Shown here: positions 21,960 to 34,148 of the stretch, in pieces
How the letters are laid out: each line of letters starts with the position of its first letter
Numbering within the stretch: the stretch's first letter is position 1
DNA from: Limnanthes douglasii subsp. nivea
Lineage: Eukaryota > Streptophyta > Magnoliopsida > Brassicales > Limnanthaceae
Direction: 5' to 3'
Length of the DNA stretch: 64,000 nucleotides
Assembly (NCBI GenBank): GCA_036936605.1
Contig: JAUPFV010000002.1
Location: 222,487,046-222,551,045, forward strand
Made by a program: the position numbers and the translations under genes
The notes under the pieces: generated by a model
The model's database searches: none
What the model saw: only the letters and a program-made list of their open reading frames with translations
What the model was told of the DNA's origin: nothing

Positions 21960-24846
21960 TTATTCTTCATCAGTGGTGTCATCACTAGAGTAGTTGTACT
22001 TATCACCAACAGACATGGTATGGTGAGGAATGTCTTCGTACTCCACGAATCGCCATAAATCTCCTAAGGTCTTCTTCGGAAATTTTTCATGGAAGAGCAG
22101 AACCATATCTGACCTGACCTCAGCATACCTTGCCTCCTGAGAATCTATCACCTCATTGGTATAAGCATCCATCCTAGCATGGATTGTTTTCTCCTGCTCC
22201 CTTAACAAGTCAGCCTTTTCTTGCTCAGCCTCGGATACACTATTCTCAAGAGAGATCTTGTCATTAGTTAAGGCCTGAATGATACTATCTTTGGCTTTCA
22301 CCTCCTCTTTTGATGAAATGAGGTCTCTTTCCAGGACGGATTGCTTTAATTGGAGTTCTTTGACAACTCCTTCCGAAGTGGCTAACTTGTTGGCCAAGTC
22401 CTCCTAAAGTTTCTTGAATTCCTCATTCTCTTTCCTCAATGCCTCAGTATTTTGGTTGGCGCTAAGAAGGTCGCTGGACAGTTTCTCCTTGTCAGAATTG
22501 AGGGTATTGATGATAGCTGTCTGATTGTGCACTTGCTTCTCCAAGGTAAGCACTGGCTGGACATTGCTCAATAAAGAGTGAGCAATGGCGTCTCTTTCAC
22601 TTGAGACAGAAAAAGACCTACCGTTGAATGTGACAAGGTTCGAAGAACTTGGGGGAAGGTAGGGCCCAGCAAAATCATCTTTAGGGAGGTTTTCGAAGTA
22701 AAGACCAATCCCCTCAAGCCCGTTGATATCGACACCATCGATGGTAATATCCCCTCTTACACCCCCTCCGGTTTGAAAGTCACCAGGGATCTCTTCTGCT
22801 TGAGTGGGGTCGGTAGGGTCAACATGAGGTAGTGGCTCCGGAGCCCGGAGAGAAACCTCGTCTCCCATGGAGGTTTTCTTTTTCTTGGCATCCTGGTCTC
22901 CATCTTCTGCTCCCCGTTTTCTAACATTTTTTGAGACCTTTTGAGATTTTGGAGACCCAGCTGCTTCCTTGGTGCTCCCGTGCTCCACCACTTGTAATAA
23001 GGCATCATCAATCTGCCCTTGATCTTGTCCTTCTGAGTTTGTTGGGGAAGCTTCCTCCACCTCGGTAAGGTTAGCCTCTACCACACCTTGCTTGGCCTTA
23101 ACGTTTTTGCCTTTCATCTTGCTAGGGGCTTTAGCTCTGCCCGGCAAGGCCAATTTCCCATCTTTCCCCTCCATCTTCCGGAGAATCACTCCCGGAGGGG
23201 GTGGAGTGGTTAATTCCTCCCAAGATAGATCCCTCCGGTCGGTGGTATTCCAAAGATAGTATCTGGTTAGATTGCCTCCGGTAAGCAGTTGTGGAAGCGG
23301 TTTCCCCAGGTTTTAGCAGCCTAAGCATTAGGCTTGGCACATGTAGTCTGCCCAGCCTCTAAGTGACCGTTGAAATCCTTGGGCAACACTACCAAAAAGC
23401 AAAAGAAAAAAAAATTAGATAAAAAAGTTTTTATAAGTAAAAGTAGAAGTATCTGGTGAGATTGTTACCATCACTTCGCCATCTACTGGTGAGCATGCTT
23501 GGGTTGACACCAGCTTTAATTTTCTTCCCATTCTCCCAAGCACCACTGACGAACAAAAATTGAGTCTTCCAGCCTTTCTCCGACTCAAGTAAGTCATCCA
23601 CTACCTTGTAGTTGTCACCCATGTTGAAGTGATAGAAAGGGATGACATGATTTCTACAGAGGCTTGCCACAACAGCAAATTGCTCCATCGGAAGAGGAAT
23701 TCCGGAGAGCCTTGAAGCCATGATACATGCCATGAGGGTGAACCATGCATTAGGGCTTAGCTGGCTTGGGCAAAGCTTGATCAGATGGAAATATGTGACT
23801 ATTTCTGGGTCCAAGGGAAACCTAAGTCCCCATTTAAATAGCTCAGTATAGAAGACAATCTCATTGAGCTTACAGTCCATGGGCGTCTCTGGATCGATTG
23901 GAATCCTTACTTTAACATTCTTTGGAATTCCCCACTTCATCCTCATCCGACCAAGTTCAGCTGTGTGAATGAAAGCGTACTTGATTTTCTGCATGGCCAG
24001 CAAATATTTAACACTTACCTTGTGGAAACAAGGCCCCACCTTTCCCACAAGGCACTCCGGCAGGTCCAGATGTTTCATACACACTTTTTTCTTGCCTTTG
24101 CTCTTCCTAGTAGTGGCAGTCTCGCTTATTTTCCCGGAGACATCAGTCTCAAAAGGGGCTTCTTCGATGCTGTCCTCCATTACATCCTCCATTACCATGG
24201 AGGGGTTGTCAGTTGTTTTAGGAAGAGAAGAGCTAGTAGTTGGCTCAGTAGTCCCTCCGGATTGTTGAGCATCCTTTCCCTCTTGTGGTCTAGAGTCCTG
24301 CTGGGGCTCGGACCTGGAGGTCTCCTTTCGAAGACTTGAGCTAGTTGCCTTCGGACCAGACAGCTTGTCCTTGGGAATTTTGATGGGTGCTTCTGACCCT
24401 GTGGTTTTACTTTTTGCCCCGGATTTCGAAGATGTGGATTGTGGTTTAGGCTGTATGCCAGCAACCTTCCCTTTTACCAGACAACCCATTCGTCTATCTA
24501 CCAGTTTCTCCGGGGAAATATCAGCATCTGACCCCATAGCGATGAATGGGGAAGGTTTTCTAAGGCTTGTAACCACCTGTTCTTGTTTAACGACAGGCTC
24601 TGACTCTTGAACCGATGAGCCCGAGACGATTGGTGAAAGTTTGGACTAGAACAACCTCCTAGGTTTAGCACTCTTAGTTGAAGAAGAACCCTGGTCAGGA
24701 TCTGAGCTTGGTGTTGCCGGTTTATCAACAAGGGAAACATGGAGACCTGCAGCGATGCGCCTTTCTCGTTCAACCTTTTGAGCTTTTTCCAACTCTGACA
24801 AATTGAGCCACCCACCTTTTACTAAAGCGTTTCTTGCTGTGAACAT
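21960..24846 (-). pseudogene. Antisense extra ORF of the Tat Gypsy (Transposase_28-like)
   Basis: A long minus-strand frame runs from ATG at 24,846 to 21,960. Its first part (to about 23,452) is Ser/Lys-rich, then has a folded region with WGLRFPLDPEIV, LSPNAWFTLMACIMASRL and VSGAWENG. This pattern resembles the 'putative gypsy-type transposon' (Transposase_28) domain. A likely intron follows (donor GTAACAATC near 23,468, pyrimidine-rich acceptor near 23,377), then FNGHLEAGQT and a charged coiled-coil tail rich in K, E and L to SSDDTTDEE. In-frame stops at 24,646, near 23,320 and at 22,404 break it. Function is unknown. The opposite orientation to pol suggests its own promoter. Confidence 0.7.
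23377..23452 (-). other. Possible intron in the antisense ORF
   Basis: Coding similarity stops at AGTGATG|GTAACAATC on minus and resumes after a T-rich tract ending TTTTTGGTAG near 23,377. The GT...AG form and the short length (~76-90 bp) fit a plant intron. Confidence 0.45.
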
Positions 24847-25267
24847 AAACTCACACCAAAAGAAAGGTTTTTTGAGAGATGAAAGCTTTGAAGTTTAACA
24901 GAGTAGAGATAATGAAGATGATAAAATAGTGAAAAGTGAACTGATTTATACTAATGAGATAAACGATGCTTTGATACCTAGGAGAAGACGAAAACATAGG
25001 TATAATGATTAAAGACGGCGCTGATGTCACCAACATTAATTAAAAGGTTACTTTTTCGAAACAAGTGGGAGCGCTTTTCTAAGAGGAAAACGGTCGATGA
25101 GGCGAATCAGAGGAGGACACGTGTCCCACTATCTCTGGCAAAACTGCTCAACTTCTTGTTTTAGTCTGTCCGGATAAAGTCGTTACGCTTTTCAAACCAT
25201 CCGGACGAAGTTATGATTACACTTGAAATATTTTTTAGGTCTTGCCAAAGGCCTTCGAACACAACCT

Positions 25268-25281
25268 AAAAAATGGGCTAC
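25268..25281 (+). other. Polypurine tract of the Gypsy element
   Basis: AAAAAATGGGCTAC sits immediately before the 3' LTR, in the place of the plus-strand primer. Confidence 0.55.
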
Positions 25282-25656
25282 TGATGAGTCCGGAATTTAT
25301 TGCCACTCTTTATGAGAACCGGACAGGGGAAATTCAGACAACATCCACCCACCAAACCATCCGAACTGAACTAATGTACTACAAACTTAATCACTTCATG
25401 ACTAAGCTAATTACCTACATGCTTAAAACTAATAGGTCTTTGAACTCGACCCGAATCCATAAGTCAACCCGAAAGCCCACGTGGCCCACAATTAAGGGTA
25501 TAAATACCCAACCACTTTCATTAAATGAGGGTAATGAAAATTAAATACAACCAGGCAGCTCAAGTCTCTCACTACAATCTATCCAAACATTAAATACCTT
25601 TGAAACACCACAAAACTCTGGGCAAAATTACCCTCAACCAAAAATAAACCTCACCA
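25282..25656 (+). repeat. 3' LTR of the Tat Gypsy
   Basis: It starts TGATGAGTCCGG and ends ACCTCACCA, followed by the second ATTGA. It is about 95% identical to the 5' LTR. Confidence 0.93.
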
Positions 25657-25661
25657 ATTGA

Positions 25662-26430
25662 GTATATAAAAGTCAAGCTAAAAAATTATAATGCAAAATA
25701 ATGGATTCATTATTTGAGAAATTAACTATATAAAAATAAAAATAACGAAAACAAATTATAACCTCATAGTATTAGTGAAAGATAATGATAATTTCCTAAT
25801 CACCATAACTGAGGTATCATCGGTTATAAAAAAACATTATGAGGAAGGTTTAAGAGGTAAAACATGTATATAATCATGTTGAATACGATCTGTAACATCA
25901 TATTAAATTATCCATACATTATTGAACATGTGTAGAAATGTTTAAACATTTACCACCATCACATATTGTTGGTTATGCTGATATATTTTTCCACCATACA
26001 AATGTGTACTTGTTTCAACAATTACAATAATAAAAGCCTCCTTGATATTTTTATTCTAAGAAATACGACTATGATTCTACCATTCTAGATACTTCACGAG
26101 TTCATAATATTGATATTTCCAGTTACTAGTTTAACTACAGGGGTACATTCATATGATTATCACCATCATTAATAGTATTTGAATATATGAGAATTTTGTT
26201 ATATCATTATTGTTGAGGATACCAATTTGGTTAGATCAATTGTGTTTCACCATGACTGAAACCTCATAATATTTCAGCTGTATTTTCATTACTTTCTATC
26301 GAACAACTTCACAATTAATTGAAATATAACACTTTTAATTCAGGCTCGTAATCTTTTTCAAAATTTATCGTGCACTTGCACAAAATAAACATATAATCCT
26401 ACAAAATAGACATGTATAATTTATTTTTGA
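25662..26430. other. AT-rich DNA, probably more of a decayed Copia
   Basis: No domain can be placed with confidence. It adjoins the minus-strand gag relic at 26,440-26,750 and lies where the rest of that element would be expected. Confidence 0.35.
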
Positions 26431-26439
26431 AGCAATTTA

Positions 26440-26750
26440 AGGTATGATGTAAAATATGTCTCGTTATCGTGACCACTTTATCACGATGATCTAACTCAAT
26501 AAAAATTTCAGTTAATTCTCCATAATATATAAAGTGATATGTCATTTTATTATGTAGATAAAATTCTTTGGTTTAAGGTAAAAAATTAAAATTCGTCTAC
26601 TCTATCATAAAATCTTTCGATAGAGCTTTCCAAATATCATATGTTGTAGGTAAGCGAATGTATCACTTCATAATATTTGGGAATATAAACATTAGCAACC
26701 ATATTTTGACATTTTGATTATATGAATATCATTCTTCATTCATTTTTATC
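26440..26750 (-). pseudogene. Copia-type gag fragment
   Basis: On minus the reading TTYDIWKALSKDF-like, then YYGELTEIFIELDHRDKV, matches the gag motif of Copia elements in which a W is followed by the conserved Y(Y)xxL...LD pattern. Several stops break the ~100 residues. It is a short, old relic. Confidence 0.6.
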
Positions 26751-27422
26751 TTTAAACGATGATAACGTATCACGAATGGAATAGAGTTTCTCATTCTCAA
26801 CGATGATACCACATCAGAGCCAGAATGGCTGGAGGAGTGACCACCTCATCCTTCATTATTCAATCGTTATCATTAAGTCCTATTTAAAGCCACTCCAAAT
26901 TGCTGAAAATGATTCAATTTCTTGTGAAAAACTTGAATTCACTGAATCACAAAAACTTTCCATCTCTACTAACATCCATTGTTAATCATTCAAAAGTTCA
27001 AGATCCTACAAATAACAAATATAATGATTTTTCTCGTGACGTCAATGAAGACTCTATGTTCTGATTTTGAGAATCAAAATTTGTATCGGAATCCTAACCT
27101 GCAACACAAGCAACCCTGAAATTCATTAAAGAGATTATATGCAGAGGCGATGAATACAAGCTCAAATGATTTTAATACAAGTCATGTTCCAATTCAAATA
27201 AAAATAGATTAACCATAAATGAGCTTATCAATTGAAGACAATTAAAGATTTTTAACGAAATCAAAATTTATACTAATATGAAAGTTCTCCCATTGAAGAC
27301 CTCATCTAGAAGAAATACAGTATTACTTCAACAATTTGGTTTTGTAGGGGAATTTTCTCTTTCGCTAATGACCCAAAACATATTCTCGTTGAATTTTATA
27401 AACAAATAAAGTACTTAAGATT

Positions 27423-27860
27423 ATGAAGAATAACTACCTTGTACATTGGGCAATTTTCAATGAGGATCCTCAAGTGGACTTCTTTTTTAATTCTAAAATC
27501 AAATCTCATATCTCATTGGTTTGGATAACTTCACTTAACCCACATGAGTATTTATATAATGAGGAAACAATATATGGTATTGCAAGTTCTTTAGGTAAAC
27601 CACTTAAACTCTGGGTCCCTACAAAAAGTAGAGTTAGTTATAATATTTGTAAGATATGAATAGAATTGGATATCTCTTGCAACATAAAAACAAAATTTTG
27701 GGTAAGCTTTAGTGGCTATGAAAGGAATCAAGGAGAAGATGGTTTATGGCCGGAAATCTTATATAGAGATATGTTTTTAATTGCAAAGTATGTAATAGTG
27801 TAGGACATAAGTCCAATGTCTATAAGAACTCACAACTAATAAATGAAGATAAGATACTTA
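27423..27860 (+). pseudogene. LINE ORF1 relic (RNA-binding protein)
   Basis: The open piece 27,423-27,659 carries an RNA-binding-like domain of the DUF4283 type (WITSLNPHEYLY, GIASSLGKPLKLWVPT). After a stop, a knuckle is readable at 27,782-27,830: CKVCNSVGHKSNV, with C, C and H in place but the last Cys changed to Val. Plant LINE ORF1 proteins bind the element RNA. The frame shifts at least once. Confidence 0.7.
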
Positions 27861-28331
27861 AGAAATAAAAGAAAAATCTAAAAGCATAATCAACCATGTG
27901 AGATTTAGGTACCAAAAGTTAAATGTATCATCATAAAAGGAATATATACATATGTTAAACCTAAATAAATTGAATTATCATAAAATCCTAAGGCATATTA
28001 CTATAAGCAGAACAAGAAAGTCATTGTTCTCAACTCAATTGATAATGATAGAAAAGTAATAGGTGTTTTGGATCATATTAATACAAATATACAATTAGTA
28101 ATATCAGATGGTTGTGCAAATTCTAATATAAAGTCAAACTCATCTTAACATAAAATTATTGGAAACCTTTCTAACTCTCTTGTTAGGCGCAATATAGAAC
28201 AAATCAAAGCATTCAAAGAAGTTATTTTCAAAAGAAAGAAAAAAGTTATGACATCTCATCAGAAGAAGATTGCTGACAATAAGACATTGCAAGACAAAGG
28301 GTCGTCAATGCCCTTTCTTGGTCATTATTAA

Positions 28332-29050
28332 ATGAACCTCACAATGTTTAATTGGAATGTGAGAAAATTCGAGAATAAAGATACACTTAAGAGTCTCCAA
28401 TCTATCAAAAGAGTGGAATTTTGATTTTATTGCAATTTACAAGTCAATGATATAAGTAGAAAAGATTGAGAAAATAACCATGAAATTGGGATTTCATTAC
28501 AGTTCATCAAATTATAATAACAAAATTTGGATATTCTGGAAGGAGATTTTAAAAAAAAGTTATTATCAACCACGAATAATATTTTCACTTATAAGTATCT
28601 CAAACAACTATTGATAAAAAATAGTTATAATAGTTTATGCTAAAGGTACTAAACATCAAAGAGTTGATATTTGAGATGGTTTGAGAAACATTACTGAAAG
28701 TAATGAACCATAGATTATGACGGGGGATTTAAATGCATTAGTAACTCTCAAGAACATCGTGCATGTTCAACATTTGTTTTAGAAATATGGATGACTTTTA
28801 TAATGCTATACAAGACTGTTGCTACGAAGATGTTAGTTATTCATGTTCCAAATCCGCTTTAACAAACAATAGAAAGTATAAGAATTAGATAGAGTTTTGT
28901 ACAATATAGTTTGGTTGAATTATTTTGAAACAACTAAGTAAGACACCTATCAAGGACAGGTTCAGACCATTCACCATCTTGTATTAACATTTCAATTGAG
29001 AAAAATATCATCAAATCACCCATCAAACTTCAAAATATGTGTACTCTACA
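28332..29050 (+). pseudogene. LINE ORF2 endonuclease relic
   Basis: The start is ATG at 28,332 (MNLTMFNWNVRKF), the canonical opening of plant LINE ORF2 endonuclease (NWNVRG type). Further on a DYDGGFKCI-like block and TGSDHSPS (the SDH motif, about 28,960) are readable in shifted frames. The enzyme nicks target DNA. It is heavily broken. Confidence 0.75.
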
Positions 29051-29149
29051 TCCAGATTTTTTAAAAGCCGTTGAACAAGGATTGAAGATATGCATGGTCC
29101 TCCTCTTTTAGTATTTTGAAATAAACTTAAAAGGCTAAAGTCAATATGA

Positions 29150-30640
29150 AAAGCTTGGAATTGGGAATTCTTTGGAAACATTTTTAGGGTATAGTCCATT
29201 TAGAAGAGTTGACTAGACACTGTTTTGAGAGCAATCAAAACATGAGGATAAGATAAAATACTTTAAAGAAAAAGCAATTCATTTACAAGTCTTGGCTATA
29301 TAGTAACTTTATTGAGAACAAAAGAGCGAAACTAGATTTATGAGAGATAGAGACAAGAACACAAAATATTTTCATAATTTTGTTAAAAAAAGAAGGAAAA
29401 CGAATAAAATTCATGGAATACTAGAGGGTGCTATGTGGATCTAAGACCAAAAAATATTGTCAAATCTGCTGAATTACATTTCAAAAAAAAAATTAACATC
29501 TCAGACTCAACAAGGGGATCAAACTGAACTACAAAACATCATTATAAAGTTAGTCACATAGCAAAAGAACGTTAGACTAATAGTAGTACATTCTGGAGAT
29601 AAAATCTACACTGTTGTAAATCATTGAAAGCAAATAATATGGATTAAGTATATGGTTTTATTACCAAATTCTTTCAATTATGTTGGAACATCATCTCAAA
29701 TAACCTTTTCTTAGTTATCACAACATTCTTTGAAAATCAAAATGTCCCCTAATGTGTCTTTGCCACTACTCTATGTTTAGTTCCAAAAGTTGAAGCTCCT
29801 AAAATATAGAAAGATTACAAACCTATAAATTAATAATTTCAGAAGAACAAAGTTTCTTTATCAGATGGAGTAACATACATAATAACATTCTTTTAACTCA
29901 AGAACTTACTCGTGATCCAAACAGAAAAACTCATGGAGGAAATATGATTATTAAGTTAGACATGTCAAATATTTTTGACAGAATTTCTTTTACTTTTACT
30001 TTTGTTATAAATATCTTGAAGGTATCTGGTTTTGACAACAAATGGTTATATTGGATCAAAAGATGCATAAATTCTAATTGGTTCTATATTCTTTTTAATG
30101 GTGAACTACATGGTTATCTAAATTCTATTAAAGGTGCTAAGAAGATCCTTGATCTCATAGTATCTTTATATTAGTTGAAGAATATATAATCAGAGGCTTA
30201 AAGAAGTTATATAAAGATAACAAAGGGTTGAGATATCATACAAGTATCCAGATTATTTTTCCATGCTTGGATTTTGCTAATGATTTTATAATATTTACTA
30301 ATGGATCTACCCATAACCTTAAGAAAATATGTGACTTTTTAAACCATTATGAAGAATGTTAAGGCCAACTTATCAACAAAGTTAAAACTAGATTTGTCAC
30401 TCCTAAGTTAATGCATCAACCTATAATCTATGTCATTGAAAGTCAGACTGGATTCAAAAGTGGAAGACTTCCTTTCAAATATCTAGGAACCCTCATTCAC
30501 TCAGGAAACATAATTGGAAACTTTGATGAACTTGTTTTTAAAATAAGATAAAAAAAAATTGAGAATGAGATAGGAAACTCTTCTCATTCGATGGTAAACT
30601 AATCTTGATCCAATTTTTATTAACATATATGCCTATCTAC
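29150..30640 (+). pseudogene. LINE ORF2 reverse transcriptase relic
   Basis: RT blocks are seen in shifting frames: FMRDRDKNTKYFHNFVKKRR, KLDMSNIFDRI (29,944-29,990, the Y/FD block), LDFANDFIIF near 30,272, and INKVKTRFVTPK then LPFKYLGTLIHSG. The catalytic FADD box reads FAND, an Asp to Asn change. Many stops are present. Confidence 0.8.
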
Positions 30641-31809
30641 CTATCTAAAATTGCCATCGACCTAAATTTTTAATATCAAGAAGTGAAAAAATGTTCAATA
30701 ATTTCCTTTGGGGTACTTCTAAAAGTAAAAAAATAGTTAATTGGTCAAGTAGGAATCATATATGCAGACTATATGTAGAGGGTGTTCTCAATATAAGAAA
30801 CATTGATGATATGCAAAATGTATTCTCTCACAATTTATGGTTTAGATTTAGATAAAACAATTCATTATGGGCTAACTATATGAATTATATTTACTGCAAA
30901 ACAATTATTACCCATTACAAGTCCAACTCAACACCAAAAATTTGAAAATAGATAGTCAGTAAAGAAATATACCTTTTGGAAAATATGCATAGGCTAAATT
31001 GATTTTCGGATGGAGAATGGTATGATAAACATGCCTTCATTTATTTCTCCATCCCTCATCCTACCTCTAAAGAAAGGTTATGGTCTAAAAGATATTGGAA
31101 TTGCAAAAAACTGAGCACATATGTTTATGTCTCTCACATTGAAAAGATTCAAAAAATTAGAATTAATCAACATGAAAATGATAAGCTTTTATATAAAATT
31201 TATTCTTTAAGCGACTTTAATACCAAACAAACTTGGAATGCCATAAAAGATCAATGAGAGAATTCAAAACTTTACCAAAGACTTTAGAACAATCCTTCTC
31301 CTTAAAATGTTCAGTTTTGACTTGGAGAAATTTAAAAAAATGGATTCAAGTCGATTAAAAAATGAGGCATATAACCTTAACATCTAAGTGTCAATTTGTC
31401 ACAATAATGAATCCATCAAACATATTTTTATGGAATAAAAAATGGGCATGAGAACTATAGAAGGATCTCTTAGCGTTATTTAGCATCTACATTTCTAGAA
31501 TTATGACTTTTATACATGTTTTAAGATGATAGTTTTGGCCTACTACACAACAAACACATATTAGAACTATAGTTTCTCATATAGTTTGTTGGGTTATTTG
31601 GAATGATAGAAATAAAGATAAATATGAAGGTAAAATATTATCCTCTAGAGCTATGTTGTATCAAATCTACAATTAAATTTGAAGACTAGATAATGTCGAT
31701 TTTTTGAAAAACTCTTACCGGAAAAATGATGCTTACTTTGCGCCAGATTTTGGGTGTTTTAAGTACTCATTCAAGCCTAGAATCTGAAATGTTATCTAAT
31801 GACATCCAT

Positions 31810-32297
31810 CTAAAAATAACAAAAATCAACTGAACACTGATGGTACTTGTAATCTCTTTGGTGAATCAAGTGGTGAAGGAATTATTAAATATAATAAAGG
31901 ATAAGTTATTTTATCTTTTTGTATAATTTATGGCAAACAAATTCCTCTTGTAGCTTAATGTAAAACTCTCATGGATGGATTGTTAATATGCAAAGAAAGA
32001 AATATAAACCAATTCAACATTGAGATTGATTCTTGAGAACTTATTGAAATATTGGTAAGAGGAAAAAGCCCATGGTTCATGATTTATCTAATTGATTGTT
32101 GTAAGAAAAACTTTCGAATCTGTATGATTCTCAAACATATCCATAAAGGCCAAAATCAAGCAGTTAATTGGATGGCTAAAAAATATTTTAAAAAAATTAA
32201 AAGCTTATATTTTGATAAAAATTTCATTCTAAATCAGCTTAGAGCAATCTCTCTACTTGAAAGTTTAGAGTTTGGTTACCTAGGACTAGAAATTTAA
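31810..32297 (+). pseudogene. LINE C-terminal RNase H relic
   Basis: QLNTDGTCNLFG gives the RNase H TDG motif, followed by GEGIIKYNKG, then FNIEIDS and, in 32,052-32,297, HIHKGQNQAVNWMAKKYFKK, which matches the H..R..N..AD..A C-terminal block. Plant L1-type elements carry such a domain. Two stops interrupt it. Confidence 0.75.
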
Positions 32298-32664
32298 AGT
32301 AATCTAAACTATTTTGTTACACATTCAACCTCATTTTCCTGAATCTGTAACTAAATCTTTCTATTAAATATAAAGTGAACTTCATTTCAAATATAAACTC
32401 AAAAGTTAGCTAAGTTAATTCATAGATTCAAAAAATAGAGTATCTTTGGGGAAAAAATCTTACATCTGGACACAATCTATTCAGATTAACAAAACATAAA
32501 GATGATCTCTATCATTTCGTGAATACTTTTTCTTCTTCCTAAATATCAATCCACGGATCTTTAGAGAATAATTTATTTTAGAAATAATAATGAAGAATAA
32601 TGATGAAGACTTGAAAACCCCATATCTCTAAACTTTTTAAGTCAAAAGATTATGTCAAATAAGA

Positions 32665-32802
32665 GCTGAACTAAAGGTAGATAGAATTAAATTCAGTCGG
32701 TTAAATAAAAGTTGAACTAAAGGCAGATATAATTAAATCCAGTTGGTCAAATAATTGCTGAACTAAAGGTAGATAAAATTATTTTTCAAACCAAATTAAA
32801 TT
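32665..32802 (+). repeat. 46-bp tandem repeat, three units
   Basis: Units start at 32,665, 32,711 and 32,757, each beginning GCTGAACTAAAGGTAGATA or a close variant. The third is interrupted by extra bases. Confidence 0.8.
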
Positions 32803-33037
32803 CAGTCGACTTTCGGTTTTTCTAATTTCGAAACCGAGGCAAACCGAAACTGACCGCATCCGAAACATAATATTATATAATGTTTATAACGCCTCTATCT
32901 TATATTTCTGGTTTGCCAAGGTGGTCTTAGTTGGCTGTTTAAATCCACTTATGTATGTGGTCTGGGATCTGAACCTACATGACGTCTATATATATTTTCT
33001 TTTAGACGATGCATATTAAAGTTCACTATTTATTTTT

Positions 33038-33165
33038 GGGTTATGCTAACCGGTGCCCATGGGCACCGGTTAATAAGCATTTAATACTCTTGTTTTCGGT
33101 GAAAATAAACTCCTTTTTACTAAGGAGAGAGATAAAACAAATTTAAGGACATTACTGTCCTTCTT
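33038..33165 (+). repeat. Left terminal inverted repeat
   Basis: It starts GGGTTATGC. The palindrome at 33,048-33,071 is perfect. The inner part (GATAAAACAAATTTAAGGACAT) pairs with the right TIR. Confidence 0.88.
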
Positions 33166-34024
33166 TCTTTTATTCTACATTCATTAATAATTAATTTTAA
33201 TTAAAATATGAAATACCATCCATTTCATAAAGTAGTAATAATACAAGAGATTATAATATTTTTACCCTTTTATTTCATACTATTTTTTAAAATAAAAATT
33301 ATAAAAATTAATTATTTAGATAAAAAAAATCAATAGTTAAAATAATATATAACTATTAAATAATATTTATAAATTTTATACTGTATAATTTATTTATTTT
33401 AGAACTTTAAATGGAAATTTAAAAACAAGTTTGCAAAATATTTTAAAATATCATTCTTGAAATAAATGTTATTTTATGAAATTCTTAATCAAAAGCAGAT
33501 TTCAAATAATTTTAAAATTTATTTTTTAAAATTAAATATTTTAAAAAATTATTTTAATTTTCAAATTTCCAAACAAATTAATTTTTTTAGACCAACTTTT
33601 CACTTAAAAAGTTGAAAGTTCATTAACTACCTTTTTTATTTGAAATTAATTTTAGTAAGAAAGTGAGTTTTGTTTGTAAAATATAAAGTTAAAATTGTTT
33701 TTTAAGGAAATTTTTTAACGTTTTTTCAAAACAAACAAAACTAGCTATATAAAAAGAAAATCAAATGATAATATAATTGTAACTATCAAAATTAGATAGT
33801 CAAAAGGTTTTAAAAAAGGGTTATGCATAACCCTTTAAAAAATTAATTTGCTAATGGTAATAATTTTAATTTACTATAGTTAAAAATAACAGTATAATAT
33901 TAATATTTTATTTTTAATATAGTATAACTTTACTTAATTAACTAATATAATAATTTAAAAATTATTAATTATCATATTTTTAATTAAGATTAATTATAAC
34001 CCAAGATAAGATAGAATAGGAAAA

Positions 34025-34148
34025 AGGGTAGTCATGTCCTCAAAATTGTTTTATCTCTCCCACTAATAAAAGGAAGTTGATTTTCACGGAAAATCAGTGT
34101 ATTAAATGTGTGTTAACCGGTGCCCATGGTCACCGGTTAGCATAACCC
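34025..34148 (-). repeat. Right terminal inverted repeat
   Basis: It is the reverse complement of the left TIR with several substitutions. The palindrome here has one change (CATGGTCACC). Confidence 0.88.

Larger units (their letters stand above)
15077..25656 (+). mobile_element. Tat-lineage Ty3/gypsy retrotransposon, near complete
   Basis: LTRs of ~375 bp (15,077-15,451 and 25,282-25,656) flank 9.8 kb. ATTGA is duplicated at 15,072-15,076 and 25,657-25,661. A TGGCGACCACAGTGGGA primer site follows the left LTR. The plus strand encodes gag, protease, RT, RNase H, a second archaeal-type RNase H and integrase; the second RNase H and the length mark the Tat lineage. A 2.9-kb antisense frame fills the space between pol and the 3' LTR. 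Roughly 17 LTR differences by eye (~4.5%). Gag is broken by stops, a 200-bp duplication and frameshifts, while pol has only a few lesions, so this copy is dead but recent. Confidence 0.95.
27000..32390 (+). mobile_element. Old L1-type LINE
   Basis: Plus-strand ORF1 (zinc knuckle), endonuclease start, RT, zinc-finger region and a C-terminal RNase H follow in order over ~5.3 kb, the arrangement of plant L1-type non-LTR elements. Stops occur every few dozen codons. The 5' end is not defined. The 3' end lies near 32,390. No target duplication could be assigned. Confidence 0.8.
33038..34148. mobile_element. Non-autonomous Mutator-like element
   Basis: TIRs of about 120 bp (33,038-33,165 and 34,025-34,148) begin GGGTTATGCTAACCGGTG and match at roughly 80% by eye. 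A perfect 9-bp target duplication, TTTATTTTT, flanks them (33,029-33,037 and 34,149-34,157), the length made by Mutator-family transposases. Length is 1,111 bp, interior very AT-rich, no transposase. Each TIR includes a ~24-bp palindrome (AACCGGTGCCCATGGGCACC then GGTT on the left, one mismatch on the right). Confidence 0.9.

Noticed and set aside
23965..24339. 124-codon plus-strand frame
   Set aside because: It is a shadow of the antisense ORF on the other strand.
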